A DNA stretch of 64,000 nt from positions 709,979 through 773,978 of the forward strand of contig KB722741.1 in NCBI GenBank assembly GCA_000349905.1, given 5' to 3'. The first letter of the stretch is position 1, and each line of letters starts with the position of its first letter. The notes beneath the pieces are model-generated. The model saw only the letters and a program-made list of their open reading frames with translations, had not been told where the DNA came from and ran no database searches. Below are positions 36,389 through 46,746 of this stretch, one piece after another. The stretch comes from Volvariella volvacea V23 (taxonomy: Eukaryota > Basidiomycota > Agaricomycetes > Agaricales > Pluteaceae). The translations under genes and the position numbers were made by a program.

Positions 36389-38719
36389 TCAGCACCAGTC
36401 CAGCGCTCCACGCGAAGTATACCACTCAAGCCATACCTGGGGGAATACAGGCAACACCTTGTTCCACACCGCACACGCCCGATCTACCTCTCTATGGTTC
36501 CCCACCTCAACGCCTGTAGTCAAGTTTCTGAATATCGCCAGAGTGCTAGGATCCCCCGGATCGTATCGCCTCCACCCGGGAATCCCAGGTCCCTTCCAGG
36601 GGTCTAAATGCTCATACATCAGCCCCACCACAGACGGCATCTACCAAGGAGTACGTACCCTTGATAAACCCAACCCACGCCTCGACCATCAAATCGCTCA
36701 ACTGCCGCTGCTCCTTCGTAGCCTCCACATACGGCGGGGACATCACGATCGTCCTCCACGTCCCCATCACGAACCGTATATCGCTCCCGTGGAACGCACC
36801 AATTCTGCTTCCGCGGGAATTCAAGTTGTCTGCGACGTGGTCGAATCGGTATCGCCAGACTGGGAGGTTGAGGTGCGTGGTGCGGTGGGTGGCGAGGTTG
36901 TGCGCGAGGCAGAGCATGTGTGCGTCGCCCCACATGGCAGAGGTGGCGTTGTATGCGGATGGGAAGGAGGGGGATGGGACGGGGTAGTATTTTTCGAGCT
37001 CCGAGAGGGGGGCAAAAGGAAAGTTCAAGTTATCGCTCTTGCTGTGTTGGATTCGACCGTGCAGTGGTACGAGAGGAAGGCAGAGTTAGTGACACCAAAG
37101 AGGAAAAGGTGAATGAAAGTTACCTATATGCGGTGATATCTGACAGATATGCTGTTGGTTCGCCTTCTACAATGAGGCTCCCTTCGTCCTGTACTCGCAA
37201 TGTTTCGCCACTATGATGGGACAAAGGAAGTCGTCATACGCACCTTATTTGTCCCAATCAGTAAAGGCACTTTAGCTGTACGCCCGGCTTTAGTCTGCGC
37301 TACGTAACTATAATAGCAATCAGGATCAAAAATATACGGCAAGGCAACGAATTGGAGGTACTATAGATGGCACCTTCACTCACTCTTTCCAAACAGTAAT
37401 GTTGTCGGTCACGGGTTGAAACTGCGTTTTTGTATCCAACAGCGCTTTACACAGCTCAGCCCCCGATTTAGTTCGAAGGCAATCGAGCTGTCTTTGGCCT
37501 GCGCCAGGCCGACTTGGAGTGGGATCCGGGCAGCTCAAGTTTGCTGCGACGATGGAGAGTTGTTGATTGATGGGCCACATTGGTTGCGCAGCTGTATTAG
37601 TTGGGGATGTCTGAGCAGCATAGAGCAAGGTGGACACGGAATGGTGCTTACTATCTCCACTCTGCATGACGGCTCCACGAATAATGGGATCGTGGGCATA
37701 GGCGGAGAGGTAAAAGTTTGTCATTTCTTGAGAAGTACGCATTCAGACTGCGTGGAGCAATGAACGCAATTACGGCCTACCAGCGCCCACAGATTCACCT
37801 GCATTAAAGATGCAATGTCGTTAGAATGGCAATTGATACCCCAGTGCGTGCATACCTCCAAGGGTAATCTTTCTTGGATCGCCACCAAACCGTTCCGCAT
37901 TATCTCTTAACCACTCAACAGCAGCTCTCGTGTCCAACAGCCCAAAATTCTGGGTCTTGCCTTGGGCTGCTAGTTCGGCGGAATGCGGGAATCCAAAGAG
38001 CGAGAGCCGGTAGTTGTAACTCGCAAACACGATTCCCTATATAACCATCCATTACGATAGGGTCTTTAATTACGGTATGGGGTAGACCAGATGTACGCAC
38101 CTTGGCGGCCAAGTACGATCCATCGATTTTGGGGTCGGATGACGCACCGCTGTCGAATCCACCACCACTTTACATCACAGTTACCGCGTAGCGTCTCGCG
38201 TTTGAGCATGAACGTCTGCGCGGGAGGACGAAAAGACTGACTGCGAGTACAAATAAACGGGAAGCTTTGCGTTCCTGCCCGCGTTCGCAGGCGCAATTAC
38301 GTTGATCCGCAAACAGTCTTCGCTTTGCACCTCCGTCCCATTCCCTCCGTTTTCTCTTTTGTCGCGCACATCCTCAGTAGTACGATCAAGACCCGTGAAA
38401 AGCCTACATACCTCCCTTGCAAGCATGCTGGTCCATATTTCGTTGCATCAAAGACTTCACTAGGTCTCGCAGGTGAAATTTTCTTCGGAGGCACCCAGCG
38501 ATTTGGACCTGAAGTATCTTGCGCGAAGCGGATTCCTAGCCACTTTTTGAGCGGGATAGAGGTAGTGTTTTTGTCTACAAAGCCTTTGACGAGCCCAGAG
38601 GTGGTTAGCACAGTGAGTCCTGAGCTGGTGGTGTCTTCTGTCTGTTGGGCGAGTACTCGAAGGGCCAGGCCTAGAGTGACAACGAGGAGCCAGGGAGACG
38701 GATACACTATAGTCCTCAT
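36389..38719 (-). CDS. secreted type-B carboxylesterase (cholinesterase family)
   Basis: Alpha/beta-hydrolase expected to cleave carboxylic esters outside the cell. Ten exons: 38719-38412, 38355-38251, 38167-38101, 38036-37856, 37798-37781, 37726-37384, 37307-37244, 37188-37124, 37041-36659, 36603-36389; 1749 bases, 582 residues, typical for the family. N-terminal signal peptide (hydrophobic LLVVTLGLALRVLAQ). Then WLGIRFA, SEDCLRINV, oxyanion-hole GGGFDSG, NYRLSLFGFP, nucleophile motif GESVGA, acidic residue in DEGSLI, and catalytic His in GAFHGSD: a complete Ser-Glu-His triad. The nucleophile Ser lies on an 18-base micro-exon (37781-37798). Weak points: the exon 1/2 and 2/3 borders use AAG acceptors, and the exon 2/3 join drops a few residues usual before GGGF, so this join may be wrong. 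Substrate cannot be told. Confidence 0.8.
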
Positions 38720-39667
38720 GATGGGGACGGGGAGTCTACATGGCTGATCTCCACCATTAAATGGCGCTTCTCCATCATGTGTTGGCTTCGAGGAGGCAAG
38801 TTTTCGGTTGGATTTCGGAACGTTGGCTCTTCGAAGTTGATCTTCATCTCGAGTTCGTGGATTGAAAAGAATTGCATATGTGGACGGCTACTGATTGCGT
38901 TGGGTAGAAATGGGGGCAATCGTATGGGGTTAGCTGTGGCCGTGGCTCTGTGGATGAAAGCTCCAGTTCCGATTCTCCCGCGAACGTCCCATATTCTAAA
39001 CTGAGAATCCAAGGATTTTTCGAGTCATGAGTAGGCACTTTTCCGATGCCCTGGACGCAAGAGGCAGGAAAGTGCATTGCGAAGTGTGGGCGCAGCTCAG
39101 CACCCACTAATACGACAGCTTTCCCTCTCGAATCAGTCTCAGGACTTTGCGCAGTACACAAAGAGCAAAGTTTTCCTTTCAATGCTTTCCAATACTGCTT
39201 TCACTCGGAAAAAGGTGTGTTATGGAGTCAAAGAGCACGGGCTACCCTGACAGGTCCCGGTGGCATCGTCCCATCACCAATCCTCTTATCAGTGTTTCTT
39301 TCCATTTGGGGTAACTCCCAGAGATCAAAGGAAATACGCACCTTCCTGCGTAAGGCAACCGCAATTATGTCACCACGCGCTTAGTCTTTGCCTTTGCTTT
39401 CAGGATATCCCACATACAGCGCTGCTGAGCACAGTCATCTTACTGCAGCGCAACCATAACCGCGTTTCTTTGTTCACGTGCTTGGGTGGTAATTGCTATC
39501 ATATAAAGTGGGCGACTGAGGAGCGTCCTTTCTTTTCTTTGCCTCCTTGTGCATCACCCTTTCCTTCTGTTACAGCTTTGTTAAGCTTGGTGCGAGTGGG
39601 CCTCTCCTCGTCCTTGTGTTGCTCCCTAGCGCCACCTCTCTTGCTTGGACATTGACTTGCGTCCACA
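38720..39667. other. divergent promoter region of esterase and orphan gene
   Basis: About 0.95 kb between a minus-strand and a plus-strand gene. The part just before 39668 is rich in CTTTCC/TTTCTTTG pyrimidine tracts, as expected for a fungal promoter. No gene supported. Confidence 0.4.
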
Positions 39668-41026
39668 ATGGCCACTCTTGCGTGTACCACCCATGTGGGC
39701 CTTACTATGGGTCATCACTACCGAATTACGACCTCACTCACTGTCAACCGCGTAGGTTTCTTCGCTACCAAACGTGCATCAGGGATTGATCATTTCACCC
39801 AACAGGACCCTAACGCATTTAACAATAGCACCTCTTTGGCATCAGATATCCGCGCCACTCCCCACACTTCCTTTGAGGACGCAAAGCTATCCGACACGTT
39901 TTATCTCTTATATGAAGGCTCGGAGCCTCTCAACGAGCCAGTTCGGCAACCTTCCCCCTTTGGACCAATCGCCGGTCATCTTGAAGCCAAGCGGCACGCC
40001 AATGAGCAGTTATGTGCTCTCGAGGACCACTTTGAGCTGGACCTTTCTCACTTCACCAGTCAAATTAGCAAGGAAAGGGCATACAGCGGGACGTATCATC
40101 CACCCGCGTATATGCCTCCCTCTCATACTTCAATCTGGTCCCAATCTGGTCTGCCACGCATGGCACTATACTCCGCTGCCTGGCTCGCCACGTCCAGCGT
40201 TGAACACCCTAATTCATATTGCAAACCTAACCCCAAGCCTGCACATTCTGGGCTCAAAGGCCTAGCACGACTCCGCGCAATCGCACCCACGCCACTAGAT
40301 CTCATCTCCAACAGAGCATCGACTGCGCCTGAAGACGTTTACGAGATTACGGTCAACGCACCTGTCACACCGCCAGACTGCGATTACGACGCAGATCTGG
40401 ACACGGCCTCTCCATTCACATCATCGGTCGGCCCTTTTGCGTCGCATAGCCTCCCTAAAGTGTCAGCGGAGAGAAGAAATATGGCGACGTATGCGAGCGT
40501 CGTTGCTGGTACTACGACCGACCTCGGTGATAGTATCACCTCTTCTGTGGAGCTTGGACCTGTCGTTCTGAATCCATTCGACAGCGTAGCATCTCTCCCG
40601 GAGGATATGGACGAAGCTACAAGAAAGGAGATGATTAGAGCGGCTCCCAAGCCCATGCCTGGCGACGATATGTCCAAGTGGATCTCGTCTCCAGAATTGT
40701 CCTCGTCTTCGTCCACGTCACCCTCTTCGTCACCAGTGGACTCTCTCTCTTACTCTTGTACTGCCACGCCTTCATATAGCGAGTCAAACGCGAACACAAC
40801 CTTTGCCCCGGGCACTCATCAAACGATTCCGCCCATTGCAGAAATACTCGCCAGAAGAATCAAGTCACTCACTCGGCATCAGGATGGCCTTTTGGATTTA
40901 TTGAAGCTCGGACCGGGGGTGCTTGAGAAGCCTGTCTCGACTCGGGCTGCTGGTGGTCGTGGTGATGCCGGGTCTGGCTATAAACCGCCCACCCCACCGC
41001 CGAGTCCTGTTGAGATGGTTGATTGA
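39668..41026 (+). CDS. intronless hypothetical protein, Ser/Pro-rich
   Basis: Single open frame of 452 residues, unusual in this intron-rich window. The N-terminus (MATLACTTHVGLTMGHHYRI) is followed by a mostly polar sequence with Ser/Thr runs (SSSSSTSPSSSP) and a C-terminal PPTPPPSPVEMVD. A short helix-forming segment AEILARRIKSLTRHQDGLLD lies near residues 395-415. Coding is supported by length and by the even spread of codons with no competing frame. I recognise no domain, signal peptide or membrane helix. The pyrimidine-rich sequence directly upstream suits a promoter. Possibly a regulatory or intrinsically disordered protein; function unknown. Confidence 0.65.
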   Translation: MATLACTTHVGLTMGHHYRITTSLTVNRVGFFATKRASGIDHFTQQDPNAFNNSTSLASDIRATPHTSFEDAKLSDTFYLLYEGSEPLNEPVRQPSPFGPIAGHLEAKRHANEQLCALEDHFELDLSHFTSQISKERAYSGTYHPPAYMPPSHTSIWSQSGLPRMALYSAAWLATSSVEHPNSYCKPNPKPAHSGLKGLARLRAIAPTPLDLISNRASTAPEDVYEITVNAPVTPPDCDYDADLDTASPFTSSVGPFASHSLPKVSAERRNMATYASVVAGTTTDLGDSITSSVELGPVVLNPFDSVASLPEDMDEATRKEMIRAAPKPMPGDDMSKWISSPELSSSSSTSPSSSPVDSLSYSCTATPSYSESNANTTFAPGTHQTIPPIAEILARRIKSLTRHQDGLLDLLKLGPGVLEKPVSTRAAGGRGDAGSGYKPPTPPPSPVEMVD

Positions 41027-41911
41027 TGATGCTCGCAAGTTAATGACTGATGAATGGGATATTGTAGTATACTTAATGGATGCGATTACGTTTATGGTGA
41101 ACGTTGACTCTGGGAAAGGTGATTTGGAGCTTCATCCGCTGTAGTTCTCATTGAATTAGGATGTACCTTTCCGGTTTTTCCAACTTTGTATATGTGCTGT
41201 AAGGTGTAATTGTACTAGTACTCGATCGCTTTCTCCAGTATCTCGATTTCTCAATATATGCTTCCTCCAAGGTGTGGACGAAGTTGACGAAGTTGACAAA
41301 GAAACGAGTGCACGTGACCGTTACATTTAAACCAGCTGCAGCTGGCTCAAATTTAAACCTGCTCAAACCAGTGAATTGGTTAGTGAGTTTGGATCGAGCA
41401 TGCAGCTAACTACAGGCGAGACGATGTCATGCTGATATAGTAAACAGCCGGCCGCGATCACAAGGGTTGTTCTCGTAAGTAGGTTGACAGGCCCGGGGAG
41501 TTCCTTGGGGCCCTTTGGTTCGTACACCGTGTGTATATTAGTTTTGGTTTTTTCTTGACGCAATCTGACCGAATTTTTTTTAAATTTGTTTCATCTAAGG
41601 TGTGATCAATCTGGAATATCCTAGAGTCGCAAGCGTTGATGTAGACGTGATTTGCCTCTCTAATGCGCTTAGAAATCTAGAAGTGGAATGTTCGCGCAGC
41701 TCCAGACCGCGATACAGCGCAGGCGCGCAGACACACTAACCCTCGCTTTGGACATGACTTGGCGCCTGTGACTGTGTCGCAGACACAGATTTCGAGTGTA
41801 TTTATTGATCGATGGAGAGTATTGGCGCGAATGCTTGCGCGCCCCCTTGTTCTCGTATTACACTGAACCTCGAGCGTTTGCATTGGAGAAACCTTGGACA
41901 TACCCTTCAAG
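41027..41911. other. spacer, no gene seen
   Basis: About 0.9 kb. Includes a triplet-like repeat GAAGTTGACGAAGTTGAC near 41280 and the short palindromic repeat CCAGCTGCAGCTGG at 41333-41346. No supported gene. Confidence 0.35.
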
Positions 41912-42556
41912 ATGGTGAGCATTGCAGAGAGCGAAAGCAGACAAAGGTAAGTAGAAATCACCTCTTTTCCAGCACATAGCCTCAGAGCTCCTCCTATAGT
42001 TCCCCACAATCTATATATCTCGATACACGCTCTATTGAGGAAGCTTGGTGCTATGTAAGCAACCATGCCGCTCTGGTAGGACCTGATCCAGCGATATCAA
42101 CACGGTAAGCTTCTAGTGTCCTCATAGCTTGAAATACATTATCTGACATCGATACTCTAGTGAGAGAGATTGTTACTGTAAAAGGAGCAACAACCACTGA
42201 CCTGACACTCCATACCAGAACTATCTGAAGTCAAGCAACAACTAGCTGAGACAAACGCACGATTAGCGGAGGCCGTAGACCTTCTCACCGGAATGAGTGC
42301 ACGCGTTAAAGAGCAAGAGAAAGCCATCCAAAATTTACAAGAGGAGAAAACGGCGCCCTCTCAGACGAAAGGAGAGCCTCCGCGTGCCAGTGACTGTGAA
42401 GGGGATTGTGGATGTGACTCTGAAAAAGGTTGGGTACCGGATGATCTTAAAACAGAGGTGGCTGTCGTGGGTGTTGCAGGTGTTGCAGTTGCAATGTTCA
42501 TAAGTGCTCGCAAGGTTGCCCCTCTCTTGATGAAGTTAGCAACTGGATGGCGCTGA
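41912..42556 (+). CDS. small coiled-coil protein with C-terminal membrane helix (P1)
   Basis: The last exon (42216-42556) is clear: it opens with ELSEVKQQLAETNARLAEA, continues as heptad-rich coiled coil (MSARVKEQEKAIQNLQEE), a Cys/Asp-rich linker (DCEGDCGCDSEKG), then one hydrophobic helix TEVAVVGVAGVAVAMFISA and a basic tail ending KLATGWR. The start at 41912 (MVSIAESESRQ then GTAAGT) and the exons between are inferred from the layout of the paralogue at 45.1-46.1 kb, which has a matching last exon beginning ELSDHKRDSAEK at the same splice position. Likely anchored in a membrane with the coil in the cytosol. Function unknown. Confidence 0.5.
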
Positions 42557-43614
42557 AAGCCTGTATATTATGTTGCACTGCTTGTAGACGTACTTTTTCA
42601 AAAAAGGCGCCATGTGTGTGGGGAGAGGAAGGAAATTANNNNNNNNNNNNNNNNNNNNNNNNNNNNNNNNNNNNNNNNNNNNNNNNNNNNNNNNNNNNNN
42701 NNNNNNNNNNNNNNNNNNNNNNNNNNNNNNNNNNNNNNTATGGAGGAGTATCTTTCGTACAAATTAGCCTAAATTGGGGTAAGTATATCCCGTCATATCA
42801 AATGTAATCCAATGGACAGTGCTCATGCTGGTGCCACTCCGAATTGAAGTGGCTCATGGAAAGGTGGTCGGGCATAACCACGACAACACCTTTCTCTGCT
42901 TCAGAGATGATAGGCAGGAGAAGGACGAGAAGGACGAGGTCGAAAACATCATCATCGAACTCGTTCTTCTCTTCATATAGATTAAATGAAGAAAACTAAT
43001 GTAATATACAAAGAAAATGCAATGATAAATAGATTTTTTGTTCGTAAATCCCCCGGTGAGAGAGGTAAAGAGAGGTAAGTAGCCAAAAAAATTGTTTGTT
43101 GCCCCGACGCGCTAGGTAGGAAAGAGAACGACTGGATTGTCTCGCTCTTTCCCCCTAGGTATTCATGGGGAACTTTTGTTTCACCCACATAGGAGAGAAA
43201 AGAGTCAGACCACCGGCGCTTACACGGACGCGTCGTGGACATACTGTTCGCACTTTTATGGCCTATAGTAAACTGTCGTTTAAAAATTCGAATAAACTTA
43301 TAAGATTAAATATTATGTATGACGTAGTTCTATAATGTTAATGCCACATCCAATTCTAAGATCAAGAAGTTACTGAAAATGCAGGGAACTTCTCAATAGG
43401 ACAATTCTCAGTGGGTGTCTTCTGCTTGTGCTCGTCCATGGCTATAAAATTGACTGAAGGCTTGGTATGGTTTTTGCCTCTGAGATGGTGGTCGTCGATA
43501 GTAATCGGTTGTTGTGCCTTAGCCTGTAACTAGCGTCTGACTTCAAAGCACGCCTACAAACACCAGCCATCGAATACCACAGATTGAAATATTGATGTAT
43601 TCTTTACAATACAA
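42557..43614. other. spacer containing a 100-N assembly gap
   Basis: Bases 42639-42738 are N, so the contigs on either side are joined by scaffolding and true distance is unknown. The rest is A/T-leaning without a supported gene. Confidence 0.6.
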
Positions 43615-44602
43615 TTAGATAGACTTAGATAAATGAAGGGTCTGGGTGATATAGGCGGCAAACATAGTCTGGACCTGTCCTGGTAGCTCCTCCGCACTCA
43701 GCTCAAGATACGTAGGTGGAGGCGGTGGTGTACGGCGCAAGCAGTCCCATACCGATGATAAAGAGAATCCGCACGCCTTGAGCATAAGCCCAACGATACC
43801 ACCACTAACCCCAACCACGACGAGTTGGGTTACCCTGTCGCTTTTCTGTTTGTCCAATTGTTCTTTCAATTCCCGGATTTATCTTCTCCGTTCCTTGTCG
43901 CGGGTTTGGAGGTCGCTAAGGCCGGTCAGGGTTTTATGGAGCAAGCATTTAATCTCCAAAACATCTATTGAGAGTAAGAATTATCAGTTCTCTTGATAAT
44001 AAATCTCGAAATGCGTACACACTATATCATCGGCATTAGAGAATTATTGGGAGGATTTGAAGGATAAAATCACTCACCCAGTCTCAAGAACACTCTTGTC
44101 CTCTCTTAATCTCTCAATGACGAGTTCTTGCTCCCGAATGATACCACCCTGGGTCGCAATCCTGTCCATAAGGATTTGGATATGGGTGCCTGTGTCTGAA
44201 TCCCCGGTAAGGGTAATGTCCGATTCATTGCTTCTGCTGCTGTTCGCATCCGAGTCGTCCGCGTCAGGTGCTAGTCGAGTGTTATCTGATATCGTTCTGG
44301 ACCTCAAGGTTGTACATACTATCTCGCGAGGTTAACCGTAGGCCAGGCAATAGTCACGGTGATAGAGGCTCACCAGGGTATAGATACACTTCGCTCGACG
44401 TCACGGTGAGAAGTCTGATAATACCTGGATTAGCCTGAGCTCGCCGGAAACGGAACGTGGACTGGCAGGTGCTTACATCTCCAGTAGCATTCATCGTGGA
44501 AGTGTCAATCGTATTTGAGTGCAGATATGCTATGTCATGACGTTGGTCGCTTTCAGGATGCTTGACTATCATTTCGTTATCCCGCTGGGGATGATGGCGC
44601 AT
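43615..44602 (-). pseudogene. small coiled-coil/membrane-helix gene with stop codon (P2)
   Basis: Same layout as P1 and P3 but on the other strand. Upstream exon codes for a polar start and the coil ILMDRIATQGGIIREQELVI. The last part reads LSDLQTRDKERRR, then a TAA (43879-43881), then in the same frame IRELKEQLDKQKSDRVTQ, the hydrophobic helix LVVVGVSGGIVGLMLKACG and a Pro-rich tail (RTPPPPPTYLELSAEELPG). The in-frame stop between coil and helix suggests a broken copy, unless a small undetected intron removes it. Exon borders upstream are approximate. Confidence 0.5.
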
Positions 44603-45069
44603 CTATGTCGGTGCTTGTGGCCAAATGTTCGCGCTACGCGATGAGGGAAGGAATGCAACCATCGAATACGCTATATCAGTTTTTATTTATGACTCGAAGT
44701 AGTTGTCAGTCAACGTAAAGTCTCTGCCAATCAACGCAGATGGCGCAGCAAATTGTGTGATAGCGCAGAAACATATGCCGGGGAGATTCGTCATCCTTAA
44801 CTTAGTTTGATCTTGTGGTCGGATAGGTGTGCTAGTATAGCGGGTACGATTATGTGTTACCGCACCCAGAAAGGAATCCCATCGCGCAGCCTTCAGACAT
44901 GTGGTAGGTGGCATGACTCCTTACGTTAAACTGCACCAGGACAAAGAAAGCACTACAACGGTGGCACTGTAGTGGGGCGTACTCGTTGCTTCCTCAGTAC
45001 TCAACCCCCGCTTCATATCTCTGCTTTATTTTTTTTATTTGAACAAACGAAGAGCAACACACCACAGGA
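44603..45069. other. divergent spacer between P2 and P3
   Basis: About 0.5 kb head-to-head promoter region, with a T-rich run just before the P3 start (TTTATTTTTTTTATTTG near 45025). No gene. Confidence 0.4.
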
Positions 45070-46132
45070 ATGAAGACCACGGATCAGGATTCCGACAGTC
45101 AATCGTATGTCAATACCATTGTGCCATTAAGCAGCCAACTCAAGAATGGTGTTTTGTCTTGTAGTTCTACCCAAGTGGTAGATATCTCTCCCGTCGTCAG
45201 CTACAACATTGGACCATGCTGATTGTCTTACCAGACTCCTTGTGTCGAGCTTGACTCATTCATGCGGTTCGTCTCCAGCACCATCATCGTCGCGACCTTT
45301 CTCGCATCTAATCCTCTGGCTTAGTGCGTAGAACGTAAGAATTGAAGCTAATTTGAGATGGAATACATGTTATCCGTTATGAAGTTATTAGCGACTCCAG
45401 CGTAAGTGGGGTCCACTAGTATCCGACCCAACATCACCCTCAAAGCGTTAGGAACGGGATGCCGAGATTGAAAGGCTGAAGGAAACAATTCGGCTGCAAT
45501 ATCAAGAGATTCAAGACAAGGATGAAATTATCAAAAAGAAGGACGCCATCATCGAGAGATTAGAGACGGATAAAACGGAGCATGAGAAGCGGTGAGTTTA
45601 AGCATCTTTGCCTTTTCGCAGTCCTCTTCTCATATAGATCTAGTACGTACAGCATATGACGAAAAGAATAGGAGCGATAGCTAAAAGTCTTTGCACTAAA
45701 CAGGAATTTCTAAGCTTGAGGAGACAAACTCAAAGTTGCTTCAAGGGTAGGCTACTGATATTTTCCTCGGCTTAGGCATTTAATCTGACTTGAATACCCC
45801 AGTGCGAACAACCCATGGTATGGCGAGGGCAAGGGTATCTGATGTGGCTTACTTCAATAGAACTTTCTGACCACAAACGAGATTCAGCTGAGAAGATTGC
45901 TCTCCTCGAGGAAAGTATTCGGGATTTGATGCTGGAGATGAGGCAAAGAAACAGAAAGGACGCTCCGGCGCAATGCGACAGCAGTCATAAAAATAAGGAT
46001 AATTCATCTCAGAGCTTCGTAACAGTGGAGCGCGTGGCTGTAGGAGTCGCAGCCACTGCCACGATCCTTGTGATCGCTCGCAAATGTGGCCCTGCCATTG
46101 CTAAGGGCATAGGAAAGTTTTTCGGTGTCTGA
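45070..46132 (+). CDS. small coiled-coil protein with C-terminal membrane helix (P3)
   Basis: First exon 45070-45104 (MKTTDQDSDSQS), a coil exon from about 45453 (RDAEIERLKETIRLQYQEIQ, then KDEIIKKKDAIIERLETDK), a small exon near 45705-45750 (KLEETNSKLLQ) and the last exon 45861-46132. The last exon starts ELSDHKRDSAEKIALLEES, runs through a polar linker, then the helix RVAVGVAATATILVIA and ends in KGIGKFFGV. Paralogous to P1 by matching splice position, the opening ELS-D/E residues and the G-V-A/S-x small-residue helix followed by ARK. The middle exon phases are not fully resolved. Predicted tail-anchored-like topology. Function unknown. Confidence 0.55.
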
Positions 46133-46746
46133 GATGATTGACGTTTTCCTAGAGGGAGGGGAGAGGAGATAGTAGTAGGTACTCATGCTAATGTATCAAA
46201 TATACAAACAGCAAGTTCCACAGAGGAAAGTTACGATACGCCTCGAAATGTAAATGCGTTTCTTTGACACTAGTAACTGAAATATTTTCAAAGTCCATAT
46301 ATCATGTAACCACATTGTACTACTATGGTCGTGGAAGGTGACGTCGGATTGAAAAAACGCAATTGAGTGCAATTGGCGACGTATTGGTCGAAGGGAATGA
46401 ACGAGGATGACGCATGGCGAGTCCAAATTAGGAACCCCTTGAACCCCGTCAATGGTAAGTGCATATAGACGGGGCGAGTATCTCGTACAGCATTGTGACT
46501 AGATTTACAGGGCTTCGTTAGATGGTTATAAGGTTTGTACAGCAATTATAACAATCAATTCAGAGCAAGGAAAAATCTAAAAGATAACGATTCGATGTCG
46601 CACCGAACTTTTGATCGAAGTAGTTTACAATCTCGTACATGGACAGGCGACCTGGGCGTGTACTCGTGAGAAGCCCTTGGAAGGAGCTTACTCTAAATCG
46701 CCTCTCCTTGAAGAGCTCTTGCTTCTCCTCTCCCAATAGCGTCATT
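46133..46746. other. spacer, no gene seen
   Basis: About 0.6 kb between two plus-strand genes; frames are short on both strands and I see no repeat or RNA gene. Confidence 0.35.

Noticed and set aside
42982..43242. Minus-strand frame of 86 codons next to the first N gap
   Set aside because: No homologue-like feature, no splice context, and it lies in A/T-leaning spacer sequence.
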